Shown here piece after piece: positions 7,590-14,682 of a stretch of DNA of 42,513 nucleotides. Origin of the DNA: Candidatus Nomurabacteria bacterium (lineage in GTDB: Bacteria; Patescibacteriota; Saccharimonadia; Saccharimonadales; Saccharimonadaceae). The notes beneath the pieces were generated by a model. That model was given only the letters and a program-made list of their open reading frames with translations, was not told the DNA's origin and ran no database searches. Position 1 is the stretch's first letter; each line of letters opens with the position of its first letter. The stretch covers positions 1 through 42,513 of the forward strand of contig JAITKW010000066.1 of NCBI GenBank assembly GCA_031278275.1. The letters run 5' to 3'. The translations under genes and the position numbers were made by a program.

Positions 7590-8930
7590 CTAATCCTTTT
7601 TTTTGTCCAAAGACATAAAACGCAGTCTTTCGGGGTGGAAATATAATTCAATCTTGCCCGTGGGGCCGTTGCGGTGCTTGGCGATGATGAGGTCGGTGAT
7701 GTGTTGCCGTTCAGTTTCGGGGTTATAATAATCCTCGCGATAAATAAACATCACGATGTCCGCGTCTTGTTCGATTGAACCGGATTCCCGAAGGTCGGCG
7801 AGTTGCGGGATTTGGGGTGAGCGCGCCTCTACGCTACGTGATAATTGCGACAGGGCGACCACCGGCAAGTCCAATTCTTTTGCCATCAACTTCAAGCCTC
7901 TTGAGATCTCGCTAAGTTCTTGCACGCGATTGCCGTTGGCATTATTTGTGCCATACATTAACTGCAAATAGTCAATTACAATCATGCCAATATCATGGTC
8001 ATGCACGGCGCGGCGGGCCTTGGTGCGCATTTGGAGAATATTCATGCCTGGCGTGTCGTCAATCCAAACCGGCGCTTCGCTCATTTCGCTCATCGCATCA
8101 GATATTTTCATGAAATCCTCGTCCCGCAAATTGCCGGTGCGAATATTCCAACTGTCAACGTTAGAAGCGTCCGCCAACATACGGTCAATGATCTGTTCTT
8201 TGCTCATCTCTAAAGAAAACATCAAAACGCCTTTTTTATTGATATTGGCGACATTGTACATCAGGTTGGTCACTAAGGTGGTTTTGCCCATGGCGGGACG
8301 TGCACCCACGATAATCAAATCAGATTTTTGCAGCCCAGCGGTTTTATTGTCCAAATCGCGAAAACCAGTTTTAAGACCGCGCAAAGTGCCTTTATTATTA
8401 TGCAACTCCTCCAACCGATCAAAAGTTTCTTCCAGAATATCGCTCAAGGAAATAAGGTCGGATTTGGAGTTTTTTTCGGAAATTTTGTAAAGTTCGGCTT
8501 CCGCCTTACCTAATAAATCATCAATTTCGGCGTTTTCGTCATAACTCAATTGGTTGATACTGGCACTAGCGTCAATTAGTCGCCGCCGGATAGCGCATTT
8601 TTTCACAATATCGGCGTAAGCGGTGGCGTGGGCGGCGGTGGGGACGTATTCCATCAAATCCGAAAGATAAGAAGCACCATTGGCGAGGGCAAGTTGTTTT
8701 TTGGCGCGTAAATCGTTGGTGACAGTCAACAGGTCAACGGGTTTGTGCCGTTCATAAAGGGCGACCATGGAGGCGAAAATGGTTTCGTGGGCTTTTTCGT
8801 AAAAGTCAGCGGCGGTCAAGATTTCCGTCACATCAGGCAATGAGTTCTCAGATATTAAAAGTGCGCCAAGCAAGCTTTTCTCTGCCTCAAGGTTTTGTGG
8901 CCGCATCTTAAGATTGGATTTATTGCTCAT
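7590..8930 (-). CDS. dnaB: Replicative DNA helicase DnaB
   Basis: Hexameric 5'-3' helicase of the replisome, 446 residues. The N-terminal helical domain (residues 9-115; PQNLEAEKSLLGALL) is followed by a linker and a RecA-like core with Walker A GARPAMGKTT (209-218), Walker B MIVIDYLQLM, the ALSQLSRSVE segment and the C-terminal DLRESGSIEQDADIVMFIYR block. No intein or truncation is visible. GGAGG lies 9 nt before ATG 8930, within the last codons of dnaX, which it overlaps by 11 nt. It is therefore translationally linked to the clamp-loader gene. Confidence 0.97.
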   Translation of the reverse strand: MSNKSNLKMRPQNLEAEKSLLGALLISENSLPDVTEILTAADFYEKAHETIFASMVALYERHKPVDLLTVTNDLRAKKQLALANGASYLSDLMEYVPTAAHATAYADIVKKCAIRRRLIDASASINQLSYDENAEIDDLLGKAEAELYKISEKNSKSDLISLSDILEETFDRLEELHNNKGTLRGLKTGFRDLDNKTAGLQKSDLIIVGARPAMGKTTLVTNLMYNVANINKKGVLMFSLEMSKEQIIDRMLADASNVDSWNIRTGNLRDEDFMKISDAMSEMSEAPVWIDDTPGMNILQMRTKARRAVHDHDIGMIVIDYLQLMYGTNNANGNRVQELSEISRGLKLMAKELDLPVVALSQLSRSVEARSPQIPQLADLRESGSIEQDADIVMFIYREDYYNPETERQHITDLIIAKHRNGPTGKIELYFHPERLRFMSLDKKKD

Positions 8931-10302
8931 TTATTTCTACCTCCTCGCCTCCACCCATAATATTGACAATTTTTGACATAGCTTGGCTTTTAGATGGGAC
9001 ACGCCCAGCCTCAACTACAATAGTATAATCTCCATTTGCCGCTTCTGCAATAAGACTTTTGTATCCCAATTTATCAATTTTCTTTTTCGCAAAGGCGGTG
9101 GGGGCGAAAATCCTGATTGAGGAGCCGGAAATATCAAACTCCAATTTTTCCAACAAAGCGTATAACGGAATACTTTTTTGGCGAACGAAACTCAAAATGG
9201 TATCTTTGTGGACTTTTCTTGTTGGCGTGGGAGGTTTTGCCGTGGGTGCGGCTTCTGCTGTGGTGGAAGAAACTGGCGTGGGCGGTTTTTTCGTCTGGCG
9301 CGGTGGCGTGTCAGTGGTGGCGGGTGGTTGAGCGATGGTTTTTGGGGCGGGTGTGGCATCAAAATTATCCCCAAAGTCGGATAAAACCGTCATAAGTTTC
9401 ACTTTGGCGCTTGGGGAATCTAGCACCGAGATCAGTTTTTCCGCCAAATCGAGTCGGACGCGGTTGGGATTTTCAATAAGATATTCCAACAAACGTTCGG
9501 CTAGCAGTTTTGGATCGTGGCAATCTATAAAAGCGGTGCGCAAGGTGTCAAGTACCTTGAAATCTTTTCGTTCATAATCTTCAACCAAATTGCCGATAAG
9601 TTCACTCTGGGCGATGCCCAACAATTGCTCAAGGTCGGCACGGTCAATGAGTTGGTCGCCACTTTTAACGGTTGCGACTTGGTCTAAAATGCCAATGCTG
9701 TCACGAAAGCTCCCCCCTCCGGCTTCCGCAATAATCTCCAGAGCAGCTGGGCTGATGTTGATGTTTTCCTTACTGGCGATTTTTTGTAAATGCTGCACTA
9801 CCGTTGATTTGGCGGCCGGTCTGAAATTGAACCGCTGGCTACGACTCAAAATGGTCGCTGGTATTTTGTGAAACTCAGTGGTCGCCATGATAAACACAAC
9901 ATGCGCGGGTGGCTCTTCCAAGGTTTTGAGCAAAGCGTTGAACGCAGATTTTGACAGCATATGCACTTCATCAATGATGTATATCTTGTATTCACCGCGC
10001 GTGGGGGCGATGGGGGCATTGTCAATCAAGTTACGGATATTATCCACACCGGTGTTTGAGGCGGCATCAATTTCAATAATGTCCGTATATTGGTCTTCAA
10101 TTTCATACGGAAAATTATTGATTTCGTGCGCCAAAATCCGCGCAATGCTAGTTTTGCCAACTCCTCGCGGGCCTGTGAACAAATAAGCGTGGTTGATTTT
10201 TTTTGACTTCAAGGCATTTTGCAAAATCTCAACAATATGCTCCTGTCCGACAATTTCAGACAATTTAGTGCTACGATATTTTCGGTACAACGCTTTTTTC
10301 AT
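8920..10302 (-). CDS. dnaX: DNA polymerase III subunit gamma/tau (clamp loader)
   Basis: AAA+ ATPase of the clamp loader, 460 residues. Walker A GPRGVGKTS lies at 44-52, DEVH at 111-114, and the arginine-finger segment reads LSRSQRFNF where most DnaX have SRC. The zinc module that usually follows Walker A (a Cys, then three clustered Cys) is deleted: ILAHEINN passes directly to a short loop and DIIEIDAASNTGVD. A collar domain, a Pro/Thr/Lys-rich linker (about 315-350) and a C-terminal domain follow. A TACAAT box lies 10 nt before ATG with no Shine-Dalgarno site. It precedes dnaB and overlaps it by 11 nt. Confidence 0.96.
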   Translation of the reverse strand: MKKALYRKYRSTKLSEIVGQEHIVEILQNALKSKKINHAYLFTGPRGVGKTSIARILAHEINNFPYEIEDQYTDIIEIDAASNTGVDNIRNLIDNAPIAPTRGEYKIYIIDEVHMLSKSAFNALLKTLEEPPAHVVFIMATTEFHKIPATILSRSQRFNFRPAAKSTVVQHLQKIASKENINISPAALEIIAEAGGGSFRDSIGILDQVATVKSGDQLIDRADLEQLLGIAQSELIGNLVEDYERKDFKVLDTLRTAFIDCHDPKLLAERLLEYLIENPNRVRLDLAEKLISVLDSPSAKVKLMTVLSDFGDNFDATPAPKTIAQPPATTDTPPRQTKKPPTPVSSTTAEAAPTAKPPTPTRKVHKDTILSFVRQKSIPLYALLEKLEFDISGSSIRIFAPTAFAKKKIDKLGYKSLIAEAANGDYTIVVEAGRVPSKSQAMSKIVNIMGGGEEVEINEQ

Positions 10303-10312
10303 ACTACTAATT

Positions 10313-10318
10313 ATTGTA
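10313..10318 (-). promoter_or_regulatory. -10 box of dnaX
   Basis: Minus strand TACAAT, 10 nt from ATG 10302. This implies a leader of about 3 nt at most and no Shine-Dalgarno site. Confidence 0.4.
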
Positions 10319-10332
10319 TCGGCTTTATGCCG

Positions 10333-10358
10333 AAAAATTGTTGTGTTTTTTACAACAA
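10333..10358 (-). terminator. Intrinsic terminator after the 172-aa gene
   Basis: On the minus strand TTGTTGT and ACAACAA (plus coordinates 10338-10344 and 10352-10358) form a 7-bp stem followed by five T. It starts just after the stop codon at 10360. Confidence 0.6.
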
Positions 10359-10359
10359 C

Positions 10360-10878
10360 CTATAAAGCGGTTTCCACAGCCGCCCAAGTAGCTTCCTCTT
10401 TATGCTCGGGGACGATGATTGCCACTTGGTCGCCCTCTTTGATTTTGAAATAAGTGACGCTGGCGAGCAAAATCTTGTATTCCTTGCCGCTGGCCTCCAC
10501 GAAATAAGCTCCGTCATGATTGACTAAGGTGCCAATCAATTGTTTGCGTGGCGTTTTGTCAATCTGTTTGTAAATGAAACTGCCGTCTTCATCAATGGTT
10601 AACTTCAGTAAATCCCCCTCCACTAATTTGGATTTTGAAGCATAATTGGCGGGTACGGGGTAACTTTTGCCCTCTGGGCCTAACATAATTTGACCGTCAA
10701 AAACCCCTTCAATTACTTTTCCGCTAACTGGATCGCCCTTGGCGCTAGTGCGGGAAACGGCTTTTCCGTCATCTCCGAGCAAGCTACCCAATAATTCTTT
10801 TGCAGCGGCAACGTTAGTTTCTGCCTCCTGTAAAAGACCTTTTAATCGTTTAATTTGTTTATCTGGTACCTCAGACAT
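10360..10878 (-). CDS. Conserved-looking hypothetical protein, coiled coil plus two beta-rich repeats
   Basis: With ATG 10878 (AGGAG 6 nt upstream, promoter at 10915-10944) the product has 172 residues; an upstream in-frame extension lies in the promoter and is rejected. Residues 5-34 are a charged helix likely to form a coiled coil. Two similar beta-rich units follow: about 52-97 (GVFDGQIMLGPEGKSYPVP, then VEGDLLKLTI) and about 116-157 (HDGAYFVEASGKEYKI, then KEGDQVAIIV). The shared pattern DG...GK.Y...(V/K)EGD suggests an internal duplication of a small barrel fold. No signal peptide or membrane segment is seen. I do not recognise a named family. It has its own promoter and terminator. Confidence 0.75.
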   Translation of the reverse strand: MSEVPDKQIKRLKGLLQEAETNVAAAKELLGSLLGDDGKAVSRTSAKGDPVSGKVIEGVFDGQIMLGPEGKSYPVPANYASKSKLVEGDLLKLTIDEDGSFIYKQIDKTPRKQLIGTLVNHDGAYFVEASGKEYKILLASVTYFKIKEGDQVAIIVPEHKEEATWAAVETAL

Positions 10879-10914
10879 GTCTCGCTCCTGTCTGTTTTCA
10901 ATAATAATACTTAT

Positions 10915-10944
10915 AATATATATCGTTAGGTGGGTGAAAGTCAA
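10915..10944 (-). promoter_or_regulatory. Promoter of the 172-aa gene
   Basis: Minus strand TTGACT (10939-10944), 18-bp spacer, TATATT (10915-10920). The leader is about 30 nt and contains AGGAG. Confidence 0.6.
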
Positions 10945-10988
10945 CTTTTTTTGTGGAAAACTTTGAAAAAAACGCAAAATGTCGTGAA

Positions 10989-12020
10989 TTACTTATGTTT
11001 TTTATGGATATTAACGTATTGCAAATTGCCATCGTTGTCGTAACTAATATCCAACTTGCCACTTTTGGCGTATTTTTTAATCGTTTTTAACGTGCGATTG
11101 TCAGATTTGTCAAAATCATCGCGACTAATATGCTGATTTTTGTTGACAGTGAAACTAACGTCATAAATATCCGTTTGGCGTAAAATCCCATCGTCTTGAT
11201 AATTGTCTAACTTGAATAAATCCTTGACCTTGATAGCCCCAGCGGTCAATTTTTCCAAGATCAAGCGACTTTTTTTTGGGTTTTTGAATATGGTTTGCTT
11301 TTGTTTGGCGGAAATATCAACCAGTCCCAGCTCCTTGATACGCTCCAGATTAGATATAATCCCCTTGTGGGTATGCATTTTATACGTAATAGGTTTTCCG
11401 GTCTTGTCTTCTGAGGGAAGATTTAATCCCAAGTTCAAGATTTCAGTCGTGATGGCCACAGGCTGCAATTCGCGGGGTAAACTGCGTGTAGCGCTGATTG
11501 ATTCAAACAGCCCTTGTTCCAAAGTATGGCTCCCGTAACGCACCCGCGTGTGAGTGTTATGCGGGCGGTAACTTATGGTATTTGACAGTAATTTATACGT
11601 TCCAGCCATGAGAATTGGTATCGCTGCCACCGAGCCGACTGTCGCACCAATCTCTGCAGCTCCAATCATCGCACCGCCCAGCCCTAGCCCAACCAATGGC
11701 ACGGCGCTCGCCACCATCACACCGCCAGCCTTAATAGTGTCCGCCAAATGCGTTTTTGCCAAACGCTGCCTTTTGGCGGTGTCGGTGTTTACTAAAGTTT
11801 CTGGAGCTGGCGTAACTTCAATTGATGTTGCATTTTGAGCTTCGTTCTCATAATTTTGTGATAAAATATTCCTCAATTGCTCCAACCGCTGGGCTTTTTG
11901 GGACTTGGCCTCTTTGGTTTCTTGCGCACTTTCCGTTTCCAAAGGAGTACTCAGTTCATGATTTGGTTGCGGTATGTGATAGGTTTCCAAATCTGGTGCT
12001 TGGCGCATACGTTCTGACAT
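10989..12020 (-). CDS. Hypothetical protein with central glycine-rich hydrophobic hairpin
   Basis: Starting at ATG 12020 (TACAAT ends 6 nt upstream) the product has 343 residues; an upstream extension to 12125 would cross the rplL terminator and is rejected. Residues 1-95 are polar and charged with a likely coiled coil (about 34-57). Residues 97-142 form a Gly/Ala-rich hydrophobic block that could be two membrane helices with glycine zippers. The remaining 200 residues are soluble and basic, rich in Lys, Asp and Tyr, and end in HKKHK. There is no signal peptide. I do not recognise the family. It stands alone between the rplJL unit and the 172-aa gene. Confidence 0.7.
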   Translation of the reverse strand: MSERMRQAPDLETYHIPQPNHELSTPLETESAQETKEAKSQKAQRLEQLRNILSQNYENEAQNATSIEVTPAPETLVNTDTAKRQRLAKTHLADTIKAGGVMVASAVPLVGLGLGGAMIGAAEIGATVGSVAAIPILMAGTYKLLSNTISYRPHNTHTRVRYGSHTLEQGLFESISATRSLPRELQPVAITTEILNLGLNLPSEDKTGKPITYKMHTHKGIISNLERIKELGLVDISAKQKQTIFKNPKKSRLILEKLTAGAIKVKDLFKLDNYQDDGILRQTDIYDVSFTVNKNQHISRDDFDKSDNRTLKTIKKYAKSGKLDISYDNDGNLQYVNIHKKHK

Positions 12021-12026
12021 AACTTT

Positions 12027-12032
12027 ATTGTA
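12027..12032 (-). promoter_or_regulatory. -10 box of the 343-aa gene (leaderless)
   Basis: Minus strand TACAAT ends 6 nt before ATG 12020, with no Shine-Dalgarno site. Confidence 0.5.
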
Positions 12033-12109
12033 ACCTAATTTTTCCACAGATAAAACAGATTTGGGAAATAAATCGTTGTATTTTTGTCCAAACCTTTTTA
12101 TATTAAATA

Positions 12110-12144
12110 CCAAAAAACCACTCAAAACTTGAGTGGCTTTTGGT
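12110..12144 (-). terminator. Intrinsic terminator after rplL
   Basis: CCACTCAA (12119-12126) pairs with TTGAGTGG (12130-12137). On the minus strand the stem is followed by a run of six T (12113-12118). Outer CCAAAA and TTTTGG can extend it. Confidence 0.85.
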
Positions 12145-12166
12145 ACAATTTGGCTAACTTTGGTTA

Positions 12167-12553
12167 TTATTGGAGCTCGACAGTTGCGCCGGCTTCTTCT
12201 AAGGCTTTTTTCATGGTTTCGGCCTCGTCTTTAGCAACTTTTTCTTTGACAGTTGCGGGAGCGCCGTCCACAATGGCTTTGGCTTCGCCAAGCCCCAAGC
12301 CTGTGGCTTCTTTGACCGCTTTGATTACGGCGATTTTTTGGGCACCCGCCTCTTTCAAAATCACGTTATATTCGCTCTTGGTTTCTTCTTGGGCTGCTGC
12401 GCCGTCTTCGCCACCAGCCACCGCCCCCGCTACGGCTACTGTGGCAGCCGCTGGCTCAATGCCATATTCATCTTTTAACACGTTTTTCAATTCGTTGACT
12501 TCCAAAACCGTCAACTTGGTTAGCTCTTCAGCTAATTTTTTTATATCAGCCAT
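12167..12553 (-). CDS. rplL: 50S ribosomal protein L7/L12
   Basis: 128-residue stalk protein that recruits translational GTPases. The N-terminal dimerisation helices (residues 1-32; LTVLEVNELKNVLKDEYGIEP) are joined by an Ala/Gly hinge (36-55) to the globular C-terminal domain with KIAVIKAVKEATGLGLGEAKAIVDG. It follows rplJ by 96 nt and ends in a strong terminator, so the unit does not continue into rpoBC as it does in many bacteria. Confidence 0.98.
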   Translation of the reverse strand: MADIKKLAEELTKLTVLEVNELKNVLKDEYGIEPAAATVAVAGAVAGGEDGAAAQEETKSEYNVILKEAGAQKIAVIKAVKEATGLGLGEAKAIVDGAPATVKEKVAKDEAETMKKALEEAGATVELQ

Positions 12554-12649
12554 CTTAAAATTGGAAACTTTTTCAAAAAAAGTTCCGCTCCTTTCTTGTT
12601 TTTATGCCCTTTTTGACAAAGGGCGGTCTTATAATTATAATAGTTGCTT

Positions 12650-13174
12650 TTATGCGGTTGCTTTAGCTTCAACTCCGTCAAGCAAAGCGTGCAAATTGCC
12701 AGACAAGGCGTTTACCGTGTCGTTGACTGGTGAAAGTAGCATGGCTACGGTTTCAGCAATCAACTGTTGCTTGCTCGGGAGTTTGGCGAGAGCTAGCACG
12801 TTTTCTTGGGTCATGGTTTTGCCGTCACTGGCAAACCCGCCCTGAATCTGCAAAGCGGCATGGGTTTTGGCGAACTTATCCAAAACTCCAGCCGGTGTCA
12901 CTTCGTCACTATCGCTCAAAGCGTACAGCAGTTGACCAGTCAATCCGGTCGTATCTGTATCTTTGTAAACTCCGATTTCATTCATCGCCACTTTCAATAA
13001 GCGGTTCTTGACAATCCGAATCTTGACACCGTTCTCGCGGGCATTTTTGCGTAGCTCTTCCATATCTGCCACCGACAGCCCATCATATTTGGCATAAACC
13101 GTCATTTTGGCATTTTCCAGCAAAGCTTTCATATCAGCAACTAAAGCTTGTTTTTTCTCGCGACTAATCGCCAT
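12650..13174 (-). CDS. rplJ: 50S ribosomal protein L10
   Basis: 174-residue protein that anchors the L7/L12 stalk to 23S rRNA. Conserved N-terminal features are KKQALVADMKALLENA and the YDGLSVADMEELR and IVKNRLLKVA segments. The C-terminal helix that binds L12 dimers spans about residues 135-170. An AAAGGAGAAA Shine-Dalgarno site precedes ATG. The roughly 120-nt leader contains an L10-type autoregulatory RNA and its own promoter, so synthesis is probably repressed by the L10-L12 complex. Confidence 0.97.
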   Translation of the reverse strand: MAISREKKQALVADMKALLENAKMTVYAKYDGLSVADMEELRKNARENGVKIRIVKNRLLKVAMNEIGVYKDTDTTGLTGQLLYALSDSDEVTPAGVLDKFAKTHAALQIQGGFASDGKTMTQENVLALAKLPSKQQLIAETVAMLLSPVNDTVNALSGNLHALLDGVEAKATA

Positions 13175-13219
13175 TTTTTCTCCTTTAGTTTACTATTTCG
13201 TCAGCCAAATTGTTAAGGT

Positions 13220-13298
13220 TTGGTTACCAAAATAAGACATTTTCCTGCGTAGCAAATTAAGTCAATTCTTGACAGCTACGGTCTTCGGTAACTGTCCA
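13220..13298 (-). ncRNA. L10 leader (autoregulatory mRNA structure)
   Basis: In the rplJ leader the minus strand reads ACCGAAGACCGTAGC, a short loop, then CTTAATTTGCTACGCAGG. The hairpin CGTAGC/GCTACG and the flanking ACCGAAGAC and CTTAAT words match the general form of ribosomal L10 leaders, which bind L10-(L12)n. GGACA at the 5' end can close the structure with TGTCT. GTTAC near the 5' end can alternatively pair with GTAAC near 13223-13227, a possible switch. Confidence 0.7.
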
Positions 13299-13299
13299 T

Positions 13300-13328
13300 A
13301 TAATAACACAGCAAAAAATAAAATGCAA
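13300..13328 (-). promoter_or_regulatory. rplJ-rplL promoter
   Basis: Minus strand TTGCAT (13323-13328), 17-bp spacer, TATTAT (13300-13305), placed directly upstream of the L10 leader. Confidence 0.75.
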
Positions 13329-13427
13329 TATAAAAGAATGGGTAACAAGACTATAAGCAGACATCGGCACTGTCATTCTCAAAAAAGCTAAAGTTTGCCT
13401 AAAAGGTTTGAAAAATATAATAAATTG

Positions 13428-14513
13428 CTAATTATAAACATTTTCCACTTTTACGCTTGGACCCATTGTGGTGGAAATGCTGACGGATTTGATAAAGACG
13501 CTTTTGATGGATGCGGGTTTTTGGTTTTTTAAGCTGTTCATGAAAGACTCGGCATTTTCCAGCAACTTGTCCGTTCCGAAGCTGACTTTGCCCACAACGG
13601 TGTGGATAATTGACTGTTTATCCACGCGATATTCAATTTTCCCAGCTTTGGCTTCCGTAACGGCTTTTTTAATGTCGGCTGTTACCGTTCCGGCTTTTGG
13701 ATTGGGCATTAAGCCTTTCGGGCCAAGTAGCCGCGCGTATTTGCCGAGTTTTGGCATATAGGCGGGTGTGGAAATCAAAACATCAAAGTCCAAGTTTTCC
13801 TTGTTTAGCATCTGCAACAACTCCTCATCTCCGGCGAAATCGGCACCCGCCGCTTTGGCGAGTTTTGCTTGATCGTCTGGTGCGAACACCGCTACTTTGA
13901 CAGTTTTGCCAGTGCCGTTTGGCAAAGAAACGGTTGAGCGAATGTTTTGGTCGGCTTGTCTTGGGTCAACGTTCAGGCGAACGTGGATTTCCACGGTAGA
14001 GTCAAACTTGGTGGTGGCGGTTTTAATTACCAAGTCCAAAGCGTTTTTCAAATCATAAGTTTTGGTTTTGTCCACCAATTTGGCGACCGCCTGATATTTT
14101 TTCCCACGCCGCTCAACTAGCGGTCTGGCAACGGGTTTCTGACCTTTCTTAACTTCCTCTTCCGCCAATTGCTTATTGATTTTGGCTTTTTCTTTACGCT
14201 GAGCCTCAGCCTTTTCTTCCTCAATGACTTTTTTGCTTCTTTTGCCAGCTTTAGCAAAGTTTTTTTCGGTTGATGTTGTGGTTTCGGTGTCATCAGCAGT
14301 CGCTTTTTTGGCGGGAGTTTCTTCTTTAGCGACCTTTTCTCTGGTTTTTGTTTCTTCCTTAGCGACTTTTTCTCTGGTTTCGGTTTTTTTCTGAACGGCT
14401 TTTTCTTTGGTTTTAGTTTCTTTAGCGGGTACCGAATCCTTAGCGCCCGTGGCGGCGACTGGGGTTTTGGCGACCTCATCTTTCGTGTTAGTGGTTGTGG
14501 CTTTTTTTGCCAT
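13428..14513 (-). CDS. rplA: 50S ribosomal protein L1 with long charged N-terminal extension
   Basis: The L1 stalk protein core (about residues 137-361) has YDLKNALDLVIKTATTKFDSTVEIHVRL, the GTGKTVKVAVFA strand and GPKGLMPNPKAGTVT. It is preceded by about 135 residues of Lys/Glu/Ala/Thr-rich low-complexity sequence, including a near-perfect tandem TETREKVAKEE / TKTREKVAKEE. Typical L1 has about 230 residues; this one has 361. ATG 14513 has AAAGGA upstream, and MAKK at the start is normal for the family. rplK, its usual partner, is not adjacent. It has its own promoter (14573-14601). Confidence 0.95.
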   Translation of the reverse strand: MAKKATTTNTKDEVAKTPVAATGAKDSVPAKETKTKEKAVQKKTETREKVAKEETKTREKVAKEETPAKKATADDTETTTSTEKNFAKAGKRSKKVIEEEKAEAQRKEKAKINKQLAEEEVKKGQKPVARPLVERRGKKYQAVAKLVDKTKTYDLKNALDLVIKTATTKFDSTVEIHVRLNVDPRQADQNIRSTVSLPNGTGKTVKVAVFAPDDQAKLAKAAGADFAGDEELLQMLNKENLDFDVLISTPAYMPKLGKYARLLGPKGLMPNPKAGTVTADIKKAVTEAKAGKIEYRVDKQSIIHTVVGKVSFGTDKLLENAESFMNSLKNQKPASIKSVFIKSVSISTTMGPSVKVENVYN

Positions 14514-14572
14514 TTCTATCCTTTCTGTGGTAATAGCGCGACTTTCGCTCCCAACATTGATTATTTTCACCA

Positions 14573-14601
14573 AGTTTATCCCAAAAAGCATGTTTTGTCA
14601 A
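14573..14601 (-). promoter_or_regulatory. rplA promoter
   Basis: Minus strand TTGACA (14596-14601), 17-bp spacer, TAAACT (14573-14578). The roughly 55-nt leader contains a small GCGA/TCGC hairpin before the Shine-Dalgarno site. Confidence 0.75.
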
Positions 14602-14604
14602 ATG

Positions 14605-14652
14605 GATCTTGTTACATAACCCCCCATTCACGGGTACAAAATTGTAACAGCC
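14605..14652 (+). repeat. Dispersed intergenic repeat, copy 1 (after recA)
   Basis: This 48-bp sequence begins GATCTTGTTACATAAC and continues through CCCATTC, CGGGTAC and AATTGTAACAGCC. It matches the reverse complement of the right arm of the palindrome at 37965-38100 at about 38 of 48 positions, mostly differing by transitions. GTTACA and TGTAAC inside it can pair. It lies between recA (3' end) and rplA (5' end). Confidence 0.6.
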
Positions 14653-14682
14653 GGCCATAGACACGGAGCCGTGACAACCGAC

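Noticed and set aside
7984..8490. 168-codon plus-strand frame opposite dnaB
   Set aside because: Antisense shadow of a certain gene, with no start signal or recognisable domain.
12084..12845. 253-codon plus-strand reading frame opposite rplL and rplJ
   Set aside because: It covers a terminator and two certain ribosomal genes on the other strand; its composition is typical of an antisense shadow.
14117..14479. Lys/Pro-rich 120-codon reading frame on the minus strand inside rplA
   Set aside because: It is the out-of-frame shadow of the low-complexity L1 extension; it has no start signal and the L1 frame explains the region.
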